A stretch of DNA of 64,000 nucleotides from DATKFM01 sp963851215 (GCA_963851215.1 CAWKOG010000016.1:310001-374000); one strand, 5' to 3'. Numbered from the stretch's first letter, positions 20,601-31,327 are shown. Notes: a model not told the origin generated them from the letters alone. Made by a program: numbers and translations.

Positions 20601-23138
20601 CTATTCGATTTCCAGCGCGACGCGGAAGCCGTTGTAGAGATAGCGCACGTCGTGGTCGTAGAAGCCGCGGCTGGAAACCGTGATGTGCTTGTGGTCGTCG
20701 CGCCAGGAGCCGCCGCGCAGCACCCGGCGGCTGCAGGTACCGTCGGTGCGGGCGCTGCCGTCGCCGGTGGCCCCCTCGTAGCTGGCGTTCCAGCAATCCA
20801 AGACCCATTCGGAAATGCCGCCGCTCATGCTGACCAGGCCGAACGGATTCGCCTTCAATGAAACTGAGCTGGGCGGCGTGAGTTTCGAGTATTCGCCGCC
20901 GCAATCCTTGCAGCTCGCAAACTCGGCGCTGACCTTGTCGCCCCACCAATAGGGTGTCTTGGTGTCGGCGCGCGCCGCGTACTCCCATTCCGCTTCGCTG
21001 GGCAGGCGATAGGTCTTGCCGGACTTTTCGCTCAGCCACTTCGCATAGGCGACGGCGTCGTCCCAGGAGACATTCAACATCGGGATGGTATCGTCGGCCG
21101 TATTCATCTGCGAGATCGCTTCGCAGCCGGCTGCTTCGACGCAGGCGCGCCATTGCGCAACCGTGACCTCGAATTTTGCCATGGCGAACGGCTTTATGTT
21201 GACGCGATGGGGCGGCCGCTCGCTGGCATCGCCCTTGTCGCTGCCCATGATGAACTCGCCGCCGGGCAAAGCCACCATGACCGGGCAGTCTTCGCAATCG
21301 GAGAACTCATTGGCCGCGCCCGCAGGTGGCGCTTCCGGTACGGCTGAAGGCAGCATGGCGGTCTGCTCTGCCCCTTCCGCGGGCTCGACGGCTTGCTCTT
21401 CCGCCGGAGCCGCCGCGGCGGGTGCTACGGCCTCTGGCTCAGGCACCGGCTCCAGCAATTCGCTGGCGATGAAGCCTACATCGCCGGCGGCCGTTGCGAC
21501 CGAGTACCAGTTGGCGCCTTCGGCCTTGCCCAGCACCTGCACTTCCGTGCCCTTGGCGATCCGGTCGATGCGCTTGGCCCCGGAGTTCGGTTCGTCACGC
21601 ACATTGGCGTCGCTGCGGGCGATATAGCGGCCGGACACCGGGACGATGGTGATGCCACGCACGGTGTCGGGCACGGCGGGCGCCGGGGCCGCCGCCACTT
21701 GGGCGACCGCCGGTGCGGCGCCCTTGTTTACGTTGATGCTGACGCTTGCGACCGATGTTCCGCCGCGGCCGTCATCCACCGAATAGCTGAAGGTGCCCGC
21801 GGTTCCCGGCGCCGCGTCCTCGGGATCGTAGGTCAGGCGCGTGAGCGCCGCGACGTCGATGCGGTCGCCCTTGGCCAGGATCGTTGGGCCGTCATGGATC
21901 GCGCCCTTGGCCGGCACCGCTGTCACGGTGATGGTCATGGTATCGCCGTCGGGATCGGTGGGCGCCTGCAGGTTCAGCGGATTGCGCACCGTCTGGACGG
22001 TCGTAGCGGCAACCACCGCCGGCGCCTTGTTGGATTGCTGGATGTAGACAGCCACGCTGCCCACATCCGACCCGCCGCGATCGTCGCTGACCTGAAATTC
22101 CAACTTGCCGACATCGCCGACAGTCACGCCATCTGGCGCAAAGGCTGCCTGCTTCAATTGCTCGGCCGTGAGGAGATCGCCGATCAGCACCACGCGGTCG
22201 AACAGTTTCACCTGACCGCCGGCCGGCAGTGCCGTGATGCGAACAACAAGGCGGTCCGATTTGTCGGGATCGGTGGGGGCCGGGATGCCGAGCGGCGTCG
22301 CGCCGGCGGAATCGAACACCTTGACCACCAAGCCGCGTGTCGCGACCGGCATCTGGTTCGGCGGCAGTGGGTTGAGGAACACTGGCGTGCCGCCGAGTGT
22401 GCCCGCGACATACGGCTCCTGCCGGTTCTTGGTCATCGCCTTCACGGTATCGGCCACCTTGCCGAAGAACAGGCGAAGCTCGACGCCCGGTTCCTTCAGC
22501 TCCTGCAGCAGCGCCGTCGTATAGGGGCTGTGCGCGCCCGTGCCGTCCTCGGCGACGCCGTTGGCGCGAGTCGCCATGGCGATGATCGTGCCGCTGGGCA
22601 CATCGTCGACGCGGCTCAAGCCGGCCTTCACTTCCGTGCTGCCATCGGCGCGGGCGCTCAGGCGATCGACGAAGGGATTGTCGCGGCAGGCATCGATGAT
22701 GGTGATACCCGCCACCTTAGCCTCGGACATGGCGCCGAGGAACAGCTCGAGCGGCACGGCATCGTAGGGCAGGTCGCGCGGATCTTCGAGCTTGGCGTCG
22801 ATCGGCACCAGGTAGTTGCGGCCATTCACCTGCACGCCATGACCGGCGAAGAAGATCATCACCAGGTCGGCTTCCGACGCCTTGCGGCCGAAATCGCGCA
22901 GGGTGGTTTCCAAGCCGCGCTTGTCGGGATCGAGAACGCTGTAGACCTCGAAGCCGAGATCGATCAGCGCATCTCCCATGGCCTTGGCGTCATTCGGCGG
23001 GTTCGGCAGGGCGGTCGCGAATTCGTAGGCGCCGATGCCGACCACCAGCGCCAGGCGCTTTTCAGGCGTCTCCGCGCGCGCGCCGACTGCCGACAGCAAC
23101 GCGAGAAAAACCACGCACGCAACCGCGCAGAGTTTCAC
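20601..23138 (-). CDS. exported caspase-like (C14) protein with SH3 and SUMF/FGE-fold domains
   Basis: An 845-residue exported multi-domain protein. Signal peptide 1-22; caspase-fold domain about 27-255 with the catalytic pair His100 (FFAGHG) and Cys151 (IDACRDNPF); two cadherin-like repeats (VSDDRGGSDVGSVAVYI, SYSVDDGRGGTSVASVSI); a bacterial SH3 domain (ARSDANVRDEPNSGAKRI); an Ala/Glu/Pro linker; and a C-terminal formylglycine-generating-enzyme fold (PGGEFIMGSDKGD ... RVLRGGSWRDDHKHITVSSR). The last domain lacks the Cys that generating enzymes need, so it is probably a binding module. The GTG start follows GGAAGG at nine bases. It is the last gene of an operon with a CHASE2 cyclase, suggesting envelope stress sensing or a regulated protease. 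Confidence 0.87.
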   Translation of the reverse strand: MKLCAVACVVFLALLSAVGARAETPEKRLALVVGIGAYEFATALPNPPNDAKAMGDALIDLGFEVYSVLDPDKRGLETTLRDFGRKASEADLVMIFFAGHGVQVNGRNYLVPIDAKLEDPRDLPYDAVPLELFLGAMSEAKVAGITIIDACRDNPFVDRLSARADGSTEVKAGLSRVDDVPSGTIIAMATRANGVAEDGTGAHSPYTTALLQELKEPGVELRLFFGKVADTVKAMTKNRQEPYVAGTLGGTPVFLNPLPPNQMPVATRGLVVKVFDSAGATPLGIPAPTDPDKSDRLVVRITALPAGGQVKLFDRVVLIGDLLTAEQLKQAAFAPDGVTVGDVGKLEFQVSDDRGGSDVGSVAVYIQQSNKAPAVVAATTVQTVRNPLNLQAPTDPDGDTMTITVTAVPAKGAIHDGPTILAKGDRIDVAALTRLTYDPEDAAPGTAGTFSYSVDDGRGGTSVASVSINVNKGAAPAVAQVAAAPAPAVPDTVRGITIVPVSGRYIARSDANVRDEPNSGAKRIDRIAKGTEVQVLGKAEGANWYSVATAAGDVGFIASELLEPVPEPEAVAPAAAAPAEEQAVEPAEGAEQTAMLPSAVPEAPPAGAANEFSDCEDCPVMVALPGGEFIMGSDKGDASERPPHRVNIKPFAMAKFEVTVAQWRACVEAAGCEAISQMNTADDTIPMLNVSWDDAVAYAKWLSEKSGKTYRLPSEAEWEYAARADTKTPYWWGDKVSAEFASCKDCGGEYSKLTPPSSVSLKANPFGLVSMSGGISEWVLDCWNASYEGATGDGSARTDGTCSRRVLRGGSWRDDHKHITVSSRGFYDHDVRYLYNGFRVALEIE

Positions 23139-23247
23139 GGAATAACCTTCCCTGCCTGATAAGGGGCATAATTTTAATAGAATTGGCATGGCTTGGCTAG
23201 TCTGTTGAATTCCTTTGGATTCATAGGGGTAGCAGGCAGTCGGCAGG

Positions 23248-25380
23248 CTATTTCTGCTCCAGGTCGTGAATGCCGGTCCAATCGGTGGGTGGCGGTGCCG
23301 CGGCGAAGCCCGCCGAGCGGCGGGCAAAGGTGCCGGCGGCGGGGATGGCCGACGCCAGTTCCAGGAAGGCGGCAGCCGCTCCCTCGAAGTCGCGGCGGCG
23401 GAATTCGCAGAGGGCGAAGGCGAACCGGCTCTCGAGATCCTGATGCTCGGCGGTAATCTCTACCTGCAGCGCCAGCGGCTCGAAGATCCGCACCGGCGCC
23501 TGGCGGCCGATCACCCGCACATGATCGATCTCGCGGAAGGCGACGGCCTGGCCGCAAGCCGCCATCGTCGCCTCGCTGACCAGGATCGATGTGCCATAGA
23601 GTTTGTTCGCGCTCTCCAGCCGCGCGGCGAGATTCACCGCGTCGCCCATCACCGTGTAGTTCAGCCGCTGCCGCGAGCCGATATTGCCGACGATGATTTC
23701 GCCGGTGTTGATGCCGATGCGCGTGTGCAGCTCGCGCTCGCCGATGATCTCGCGGAAGAACTGCGAGCGGAATTCGCGGCGCCGGCAGGCCAGGGCCGCC
23801 TGCACCGCGTGCAGCGCCTGCTCCGGATCCTCGGCGGGTGCGCCGAACATGGCGACGATGCCGTCGCCGACATATTTGTCGACGATGCCGCCATGGGTTT
23901 CGACGATTTCGGTCATCGCCTCCAGATAGGCGTTGAGCAGCTTGACCAGATCGGTTGGCGACAGCCCTTCGGCGATTTCGGTGAAGCCCTTGATGTCCGA
24001 GAACATGACGGTGACCCGGCGTACTTCGCCGCCGACCTTCGGGGTTTGGCCATCGGCGACCATGCGATCGATGATGGCGGACGGCAGGTAATAGCCGAAG
24101 GCCTGGCGGATCTGCCGGCCGAGGCGGTCGGTCACCACGAAGCGGTAGCCCAGCAGCCAGGCGAAGGCGAGGCCGCTGCCGAACATCGGCCCGAACAGCG
24201 GCAGCACGACGTTGTTCTGAAAAAACACCGTGCAGACCGCGGCCCAGACGATGGCGCCGCCGAACAGCAGCAAGCCGGCGCGGAACGGCGCCCGGCGCAT
24301 GGTCAGCCAGCCGGCGCCGAGCACCAGGACAAACTCCAGCGCCAGCCGCCAGATCATGGCGGGTTCCCGCAGCACCTCGTGGCGGATCAGGTCGTTCACC
24401 GCCTGGGCATGGATCAGCACGCCGGGAAGAGTGTCGCGGACATGGCTGGGGTCATAGAAGCCGGCGGGGATCGGCAGGCTGCAGCGTTCGCCCAGGCCGC
24501 TGCCGTCGGGCGCGGGGATCAGCCGCTTCGAGGTGAGGCGCCGGTCTTCCACATCCAGCGCGGCGCCGATCAGCACCGCCTTGCCGGAGAAATGCTCCCG
24601 GAAGAAATCGCCCTTCCCCTCCTGGGCGCAGGCATAGAGATCGGCCAGGGAGTAGGTCGGGATTTGCTGGCCGCCGTCGAAATTCACCAGCATGCCCTGG
24701 GCCTCCGAGCCCGGCACCACGTCGTCGCCGAGCTTGACCGTGCCGTCGGGGGCAAGGCCCGGCCGCACGCCGAGATAGCGGGCGGCGATCTCCAGCGCCA
24801 GCGACGGATCGATGCGGCCGCCGGCCTGCAGATCCTCACTGCGGAAGATCAGCGGCGCGCGGCGGATCGCGCCGTCGGAATCCTCGCTGAGATTGGCGGC
24901 GCGGATGTTCTCCTGGTGCCCCACGGCATAGCTGTAGGCGGGAAAGGGACTGATCGGCTTTTGCCGGTGCTGCACCTTGCTGAGAATCACCTTGCCCTGG
25001 GTGGCGGCGATATTGAGGGCGACGAGGAATTCCCGATCGAAGCCCGGCACATGCTTTTCCAGGGAAATCGGCATGATCACGTCGAAGGCGACGACGCGGG
25101 CGTCGGCGGCCACAGCCGCATTCAGCACCTTGGCCAGCTGCGGCGTCCACATGGCGCTGGGCAGGTCCCGGAACGCCGGCTGCCGGTAGGTCTCCTCGTC
25201 CAAGGCGATGACGGCGACCGGCGAGGATTGCAGGTCGTGGCGGACACCGAAGGCGGCATCGCGCAGCCAGAACAGCATGTCCAGAGACAGGCCGTTCAGC
25301 CGCTCCACCATCGGCAGCGTCAGCCAACCGACCGCAATCAGCGTCGCGAGCGCCGTGACGACGAGATCGCGCAGCCGCAT
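23248..25380 (-). CDS. CHASE2-domain adenylate/guanylate cyclase
   Basis: Transmembrane class III nucleotide cyclase of 710 residues. One N-terminal membrane helix, a periplasmic CHASE2 sensor (about 30-340), three further helices (about 345-420; WRLALEFVLVLGAGWL, LLLFGGAIVWAAVCTVFF, FGSGLAFAWLLGYRFVV), then the cyclase domain (about 450-630). Catalytic features are intact: metal-binding Asp in MFSDIKGFTE, second Asp in DKYVGDGIVAMFG, and the transition-state Asn/Arg region in MGDAVNLAARLES. It should make cAMP or cGMP in response to an external cue. It follows an exported protein by five bases and precedes the caspase-like gene. Confidence 0.92.
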   Translation of the reverse strand: MRLRDLVVTALATLIAVGWLTLPMVERLNGLSLDMLFWLRDAAFGVRHDLQSSPVAVIALDEETYRQPAFRDLPSAMWTPQLAKVLNAAVAADARVVAFDVIMPISLEKHVPGFDREFLVALNIAATQGKVILSKVQHRQKPISPFPAYSYAVGHQENIRAANLSEDSDGAIRRAPLIFRSEDLQAGGRIDPSLALEIAARYLGVRPGLAPDGTVKLGDDVVPGSEAQGMLVNFDGGQQIPTYSLADLYACAQEGKGDFFREHFSGKAVLIGAALDVEDRRLTSKRLIPAPDGSGLGERCSLPIPAGFYDPSHVRDTLPGVLIHAQAVNDLIRHEVLREPAMIWRLALEFVLVLGAGWLTMRRAPFRAGLLLFGGAIVWAAVCTVFFQNNVVLPLFGPMFGSGLAFAWLLGYRFVVTDRLGRQIRQAFGYYLPSAIIDRMVADGQTPKVGGEVRRVTVMFSDIKGFTEIAEGLSPTDLVKLLNAYLEAMTEIVETHGGIVDKYVGDGIVAMFGAPAEDPEQALHAVQAALACRRREFRSQFFREIIGERELHTRIGINTGEIIVGNIGSRQRLNYTVMGDAVNLAARLESANKLYGTSILVSEATMAACGQAVAFREIDHVRVIGRQAPVRIFEPLALQVEITAEHQDLESRFAFALCEFRRRDFEGAAAAFLELASAIPAAGTFARRSAGFAAAPPPTDWTGIHDLEQK

Positions 25381-25384
25381 CCGG

Positions 25385-26107
25385 CTAGAGGTAGAGCAGC
25401 CGGCCGATGACGGGGCCGCCGCCCGCCGCTGCCTTGGGATCGACGCGGAAGACGATGGAATGGCCGACCGCCTCGGCCTTGTAGAGGCCGCCGGGGGTCA
25501 GCGCATTGGCCGTGGTGGCGAGATCGAGATAGCGGGCCTCGATGCGAATCTCCAGCCGCGGCTCGGAGGCATCCAGCCGGTCGATCCGCAGCAGCGAGTT
25601 CGGAATGCTGATGCCGATGATCGGCTGGGTGTGAAACAGCGTCAGCTCCGCAGCCGGCAGGGAACCGTCGCCGCCGCTGGCCTTCGTGCTATCGGCATCG
25701 ATGTTGCGGAGAATAAGCACACCGCTGGAGTCGTTGCTGTTGGCGTCCAGCTGCAGCCGGCCGCCATCGCATTCAACCTGCTCCCGCTGCACCTCGCCGC
25801 CGTCGACATTGCTCTGGTTGGTGCCGATCCGCACCGAGCCGCCGACAATCCGCTCTTGGATGCAGGAGCCGAAATAGCCGAGACTCATTGTTTCGCCGGC
25901 CCGCAGCTTGATCAGCCGGCCGACCTCCACAAAGTCCATGAATTGCAGCCCGGTGCTCGGCGCTTCGATCTGCTCGACCACGGCGACGGGCTCGCCGGCC
26001 GCAGCCCCCAGCGGCGCCAGCGCCGCAAGAAACAATCCACCGATGATGAGCGCGCGCCGCGGCAACATGATGCTGCGGCTCAGCGCAACAATATGCTGTG
26101 CTTGCAT
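25385..26107 (-). CDS. exported protein of unknown function, first gene of the CHASE2-cyclase operon
   Basis: A 240-residue protein with an N-terminal export signal (LIIGGLFLAALAPLGAAAG). The early mature part has a conserved-looking block, IKLRAGETMSLGYFGSCIQE followed by RIVGGSVRIGTNQS and QVECDGG, with two Cys that could pair in the periplasm. The second half is beta-rich and resembles a wall-domain scaffold. GAGG stands six bases before the ATG at 26107. It ends five bases before the cyclase start, so it is probably a periplasmic partner or ligand-presenting protein for the CHASE2 sensor (inference). I do not recognise a named family. Confidence 0.75.
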   Translation of the reverse strand: MQAQHIVALSRSIMLPRRALIIGGLFLAALAPLGAAAGEPVAVVEQIEAPSTGLQFMDFVEVGRLIKLRAGETMSLGYFGSCIQERIVGGSVRIGTNQSNVDGGEVQREQVECDGGRLQLDANSNDSSGVLILRNIDADSTKASGGDGSLPAAELTLFHTQPIIGISIPNSLLRIDRLDASEPRLEIRIEARYLDLATTANALTPGGLYKAEAVGHSIVFRVDPKAAAGGGPVIGRLLYL

Positions 26108-26426
26108 GTCCTACCTCATTCTCCCTCTGTCGCGCAGACTGGCCGGCGGGAAGTCCGATCCGCGCTTTTTCTTACCGGCCATTCTACCGCAATCTGGGCG
26201 GCCTGCTAACAGGGATGGAGATGTCGCCGCTTTTTATTCCCGGGGGATGTGACGAAGCGCACAACGGCAAAGGCCCTCAGCGGCACCGGTTTGCAGGATT
26301 TCCTGCATCTATACCCTTGATTCACGCTGGTTTCACGAAGGCCAAGCGAATCCCCGTGACTTCAGGCGTGCCGAGGGGGCTGGAAAGGCCATCTCCGCGA
26401 TTTCGATTGAATATCTCTGACAGGTC

Positions 26427-27092
26427 TCAGCGGCGCTTATAGGATTTGGCGAACGCCGCCACTTCCTGGCGCGTCGGCTCGCGCGCGGTGAAGGCCCGGA
26501 GGTAGTCGGCCACGTAGTCCAGGCGCGTGGCCTGGGATTCCTCGAGATCCAGCGAGTAATAGCCGATCTGCATGAAATAGAGCACGCGTGCCCGGATGAA
26601 GGCGTCGCGCTCGCGGTAGCCGTGGCGGATGAACATGCGTTTGATCGCGTCGACCCGCTCGTCGTCGGCCTGGTCCACCGCGCGGCGCACATGGCCGGAG
26701 CGCCGCGCCCATTCCCTGACTGCGAAGTCCAGCCGGGGATCGAACAGGCTTTCATCCATCCAGCAGATGAAGATGTTCAGCACGCCCTGGGTGATGGTGG
26801 CCGCGGGCGCCGCCGCTTTCTCGACGATGACGCGGGTGTTGCTGTCGCGCCAGCGCTCCAGCAGCAGATCCAGCAGATGCTCGCGGCTGCGGAAGAACCA
26901 GTAGAAGCTGGAGCGCGACACGCCCAGCCGCTCGGCCAGGGGCAGCACCTTCACATTCTCGACGCCATCGCTAACCAGCGCGTCCAGCGCGGCGGTCAGC
27001 CAATCCTCGCGCGTCAGCCGGCTTTCGGGCGTGCCGTTGAGGGCGCGCGCCGCCGGCCGCTTGCGGGGTGATACCTTGCTCTTCAGGGTCAT
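26427..27092 (-). CDS. TetR-family transcriptional regulator
   Basis: A 221-residue TetR/AcrR regulator. The N-terminal helix-turn-helix is clear (LTREDWLTAALDALVSDGVE, then LAERLGVSRSSFYWFFRSRE). The ligand-binding half is typical in length but gives no clue to the inducer. The ATG at 27092 (MTLKSKVSPRKRPA) is chosen, since the longer open frame to 27233 runs into the divergent gene. It is divergently placed 140 bases from a dimethylglycine/sarcosine-dehydrogenase-like gene and is the likely regulator of that methylated-amine operon. Confidence 0.9.
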   Translation of the reverse strand: MTLKSKVSPRKRPAARALNGTPESRLTREDWLTAALDALVSDGVENVKVLPLAERLGVSRSSFYWFFRSREHLLDLLLERWRDSNTRVIVEKAAAPAATITQGVLNIFICWMDESLFDPRLDFAVREWARRSGHVRRAVDQADDERVDAIKRMFIRHGYRERDAFIRARVLYFMQIGYYSLDLEESQATRLDYVADYLRAFTAREPTRQEVAAFAKSYKRR

Positions 27093-27231
27093 CGGCGCAG
27101 CGACCGTAGCCGGGCGCCGCCCCGCCTGTCCAGGCGGCCCACGGCTCTGGACACATGTGTCTAGACTTCGCCGGGGCCATGTTTTATGGATTTGGCAAGG
27201 GCGCGGAAGCGGCCGGCGGGGAGAGCAATCC

Positions 27232-29648
27232 ATGAAATCGCATTATCGCGTAGCGGTCATCGGCGGCGGCGTGGTCGGCGTCAGCGTCCTCTATCATCTG
27301 GCCAAGCTGGGCTGGAAGGACGTCGTTCTGATCGAGCGCAAGGAGCTGACGGCGGGCTCCACCTGGCATGCGGCCGCGGGTTTCCACGCCATCAATGCCG
27401 ACCCGAACATCGCCGCGCTGCAGAGCTACACCATCGGCCTCTACAAGACGCTGCAGGAGGAGAGCGGCCAGAATGTCGGCATGCATATGGCCGGCGGCGT
27501 CAACCTGGCGGGAACGCCGGAACGCTGGGAGTGGCTGAAATCCGCCTGGGCGGTGTTCCAGACCATGGGCATGGAGGAAGCCCGGCTGATGACGCCGGAA
27601 GAGGTCAAGCAGGTCTGCCCGATCGCCGACATCTCCGGCATCTATGGCGGCCTCTACGATCCCAACGAGGGCCATCTGGATGCCTATGGCGTCACCCACG
27701 CCTATGCCATTGCCGCCAAGAAGCGCGGCGCCGAGGTGATCCTGCGCAACCGGGTGCTGGAATTGCACCCGCGGCCCGACGGCAGTTGGACCCTGGTCAC
27801 CGAGCAGGGAACCATCACCGCCGAGCATGTGGTCAATGCCGCCGGCCTGTGGGCGAAGAAGGTCGGGCTGATGGCGGGCGTCGACCTGCCGGTCACGCCG
27901 ATGGAGCATCACTACCTGGTCACCGAGATCCATTCCGGCGGTCGCGGCGCTGGACAAGGAACTGCCGCTGACAGTCGATCTCGAGGGCTTCACCTACCTG
28001 CGGCAGGAGGGCAAGGGCGTTCTGCTCGGCATCTACGAACTCAATCCCAAGCATTGGAACATCGACGGCGCGCCCTGGGACTATGGCACCGAGCTGATCC
28101 CCGAGGACATCGACCGCATCGCCCCGCAATTGGCCAAGGGCTTCGAGCGGTTTCCGTGCTTGAACGACGCGGGGATCAAGCGCTGGGTGAACGGCGCCTT
28201 CACCTTCACGCCCGACGGCAACCCTCTGGTGGGGCCGGTGCCGGGCCTGCGCAATTACTGGACCGCCTGCGGCGTCATGGCCGGATTCGCCCAGGGGGGC
28301 GGCGTCGGCCTGTCGCTGGCGCAATGGATGATCGAAGGAGAGCCCGGCGCCGACATCTACGGCATGGACGTGGCGCGTTATGGCCGCTGGGCCAGCAATC
28401 GCGAATATCTCAAGGCGATGACGGCCCAGTTCTACAAGCGCCGCTTCGTGCTCACCTATCCGAACGAACAGCTGCCGGCCGGCCGGCCGCTGCGCCGGGC
28501 GCCGGCCTATGACGCCATGACCGCCGATGGCGCGCATTGGGGCGTGAGCTGGGGGCTGGAAGTTCCGCTCTATTTCGCGCGGCGGGATTTCGCCGAGACG
28601 CCGACGCAGAAGCGCTCCAACGCCCACGACATCGTCGCCGCCGAATGCAAGGCGACGCGTGCGGGCGTCGGCCTGTTGGATACCACCGCCTTCTCTCGCT
28701 ACGAGGTGACCGGGCCGCGGCGCGCGCGAATGGCTCGACAAGCTGCTGGCCTGCAAGTTGCCGGCCCGCGGGCGGTCGCGGCTGGCGCCGATGCTGAGCC
28801 CCAGCGGCCGGCTGCTGGGCGATCTCACGGTGCTGAACTGGGACGACTGCAAGCTGGTGGCTGATGGGCTCCTACTATCTGCGCCAGTGGCATATGCGCT
28901 GGTTCGAGAGCCATCTGCCCGACAGCGGCGTCGGCGTTGCGGGATATCTCCGATGCGCGTCACCGGCTTCAGCCTGTCGGGACCGAAATCGCGCGAGCTG
29001 CTGGCGCGGCTGACCGATGCCGATGTCTCGAACAAGGCCTTCGGCTTCATGCATTGCCGGGAGATGGATGTCGGGCTGATGCGCACGAAGACGGCGCGGC
29101 TCTCGGTCGCCGGCGAGCTGGGCTATGAGATCAATGTGCCGAGCAGCGAGCATCTGGCGCTGTATCAGACGCTGCTGGAGGCCGGGCGCGATCTCGGCAT
29201 CCGGCGGATCGGCTACAACGCGCTGAACAGCCTGCGGCTGGAAAAGAGCTTTGGCGTCTGGTCGCGGGAATTCACCTGGGCCTATACGCCGGGCATGAGC
29301 GGCATGGACCGCTTCATCGCCTTCGACAAGCCGGGCTTCATCGGCCGCGACGCGGCGCTGAAGGAGAAGGCGACCGATTCGGCCAAGCGCAAGCTGGTGA
29401 CGCTGGAGGTGGAGGCGACGGACGCCGATGCCGCGGGGTTCGAGCCGGTCTGGGCCGGCAGCCGCCGCGTCGGATTCGTGACATCGGGCGGTTACGGACA
29501 TACCATCGGCAAGAGCCTGGCCATGGCCTATGTCGACCGCGATGCCGCCGGCGGGCCGCTGGAGGTGCATATCGTCGGCGCCAAGCGGAAATGCCGGGTC
29601 GTGCCGCCCTCGCCCCACGATCCCCAGGGCAAGCTGTTGCGGAGCTAG
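27232..29648 (+). pseudogene. dimethylglycine/sarcosine-dehydrogenase-like flavoprotein, multiple frameshifts
   Basis: FAD enzyme with the architecture DAO + FAO_M + GcvT + GcvT-C, about 805 residues, that oxidatively demethylates methylated amines and passes the one-carbon unit to folate. N-terminus: VAVIGGGVVGVSVLYHLAKL, with ATG after GGGGAGAG. The frame shifts near 27940, continues through WNIDGAPWDYGTELIPED and VPGLRNYWTACGVMAGF, shifts near 28725 and again two or three times between 28850 and 28960. It then runs cleanly from FSLSGPKSRELLARL through NALNSLRLEKSFGVWSREF to the end. The concentration of breaks here is the highest in the window. Either the gene is decaying or the local sequence is poor; every domain is still represented. 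Confidence 0.8.
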
Positions 29649-29675
29649 CGGCCGATGCCGAGGAGACATCTCTCC

Positions 29676-31215
29676 ATGGTTGAGCGCGAGCGGCGCGTCC
29701 ACGCGCCGTGGCCGTCCGGCTGGCGCAACAGCCTTGCGCAGGACGGACTATGGCCATCTGTTGAACAGCCTGCCCCGCGCCCGGGCCTTCACCGATGACC
29801 AGATCGAGAACATCCATCAGACGGCCCTGCGCGTGCTGGAGGAACTCGGAGTTCGGGTTCTCAATGCCGAGGCCCGCAAGCTCTTTCATGCCGCCGGCGC
29901 CAGCGTCGACGAGTCGACACTGATGGTGCGGATCGACCGCGGCCTGGTCATCAGGAGCTTGGAATCAGCGCCGAGCGTGTTCGACATGTTCGGAGCGCGG
30001 CCGGAGCGCAACGTGACGCTCGGCGGCGATCATGTGGCGTTTGTCTGCGTCGGCGGGCCGCCCCATATCTCCGACCTTGATCGCGGCAAGCGGCCGGGCA
30101 CCCTCGAGGACAGCCGCAACATCATCAGGCTGAACCAGCATTTCGACGTCATCCACCTGCAGTCGCCCAATGTGGAGCCGCAGGACATGCGCCGCTCAAC
30201 GTCCGTCACCTCCAGGTGACGGACAGCCAGCTCCGGCTCAGCGACAAGCCGCTGTTTGTGTTCAGCCGCGGCACGGCGCAGGTCGTCGACTGCTTCGAGA
30301 TGATCCGAATCGCCCAGGGCCTCGACGAAGCAACATTCCAGGCGCAGCCGCGCTGCTACACGGTGATCAATACCAACTCGCCGCGGCAACTCGATGTGCC
30401 GATGTGCCAGGGCATCATCGATTTCGCCAGAGCGGGCCAAGTTTGCTGTGATTACGCCCTTCACGCTGGCCGGGGCCATGGCGCCGGTGACGATGGCCGG
30501 TGCGCTGACATTGCAACATGCCGAGGCGCTGGCGGGAATCGCCCTGAGCCAAATCGTCCGCCCCGGCGCGCCGGTGGTGTATGGGTCCTTCACCTCCAAC
30601 GTCGACATGAAATCGGGTTCGCCCGCCTTCGGCACGCCGGAGTTCGTCAAGGCCGCCTTCGGCGCCGGGCAACTGGCCCGGCATATCCGCCTGCCCTGGC
30701 GCGGCTCGGCGGCGACCGCCTCAAACGCACCGGACGAGCAATCCGTCTACGAGTTCCTGATGTCAGCCTGGGGATCGGTCCTGGGTGGGGTAAATATGAT
30801 GATCCACGCGGCGGGCTGGCTCGAAGGCGGCCTTACCGCCTCGATGGAGAAATACATCCTGGATATCGAGATGCTGCAGATCTTCGCCGAGATTTTCCAG
30901 CCGCTGCCGGCGGCCGAGGCCGATGTGGGCTTCGAGGCCATCAAGGAGGTCGAGCCCGGCGGACATTTCTTTGCCGCGCAGCACACCATGGAGCGGTACC
31001 AGACAGCGTTCTATACGCCACTGGTGTCCGATTGGCGCAATTTCGGCAGTTGGAGCGAGGACGGTGCGCGTACAGCGACACAACGCGCCAACGGCATTTG
31101 GAAGAGTATCCTGGCGGAATTTCAGCCGCCGCCGATGGATGCCGGCGCCACCGAAGCGCTGGCGGCTTTTGTCGAACGCCGGACACGCGAGGGTGGTGCG
31201 TTGCCGGCCTCATAA
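29676..31215 (+). pseudogene. trimethylamine methyltransferase (MttB) family protein, two or more frameshifts
   Basis: Homologue of the MttB/MtgB family of corrinoid-dependent quaternary or tertiary amine methyltransferases, about 500 residues. Recognisable blocks: ALRVLEELGVRVLNAEARKL, GGDHVAFVCVGGPPHISDLD, then after a shift near 30190 DKPLFVFSRGTAQVVDCFEM, and after a second near 30430 AVITPFTLAGAMAPVTMAGA through to EPGGHFFAAQHTMERYQTAF. I see no in-frame amber codon at a pyrrolysine-like position, so this is the non-pyrrolysine type. No corrinoid protein is nearby. The start near 29676 is uncertain. It follows the demethylating flavoprotein directly, so both likely process a betaine or methylamine. 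Confidence 0.78.
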
Positions 31216-31327
31216 CGCCGCCGACCAAAAGAAGCTTGCGGAGTTCCGACTCCCGTCGGAAAAACGCACAGGGTTACCATCCTGTTAACCAATCCTGAAC
31301 CAAAAGTGATTATTCCTGTCCGGCATC

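Noticed and set aside
23266..25410. 2-kb open frame antisense to the CHASE2 cyclase
   Set aside because: Composition is a mirror of the cyclase gene, rich in His/Arg/Gln with no recognisable domain.
29676..31215. Pyrrolysine-containing MttB
   Set aside because: Breaks in the reading frame are one-base shifts, not in-frame amber codons.
31244..31261. Seven-base-pair hairpin TTCCGAC/GTCGGAA before the FecR gene
   Set aside because: No T-tract on the correct side for a terminator in either direction.
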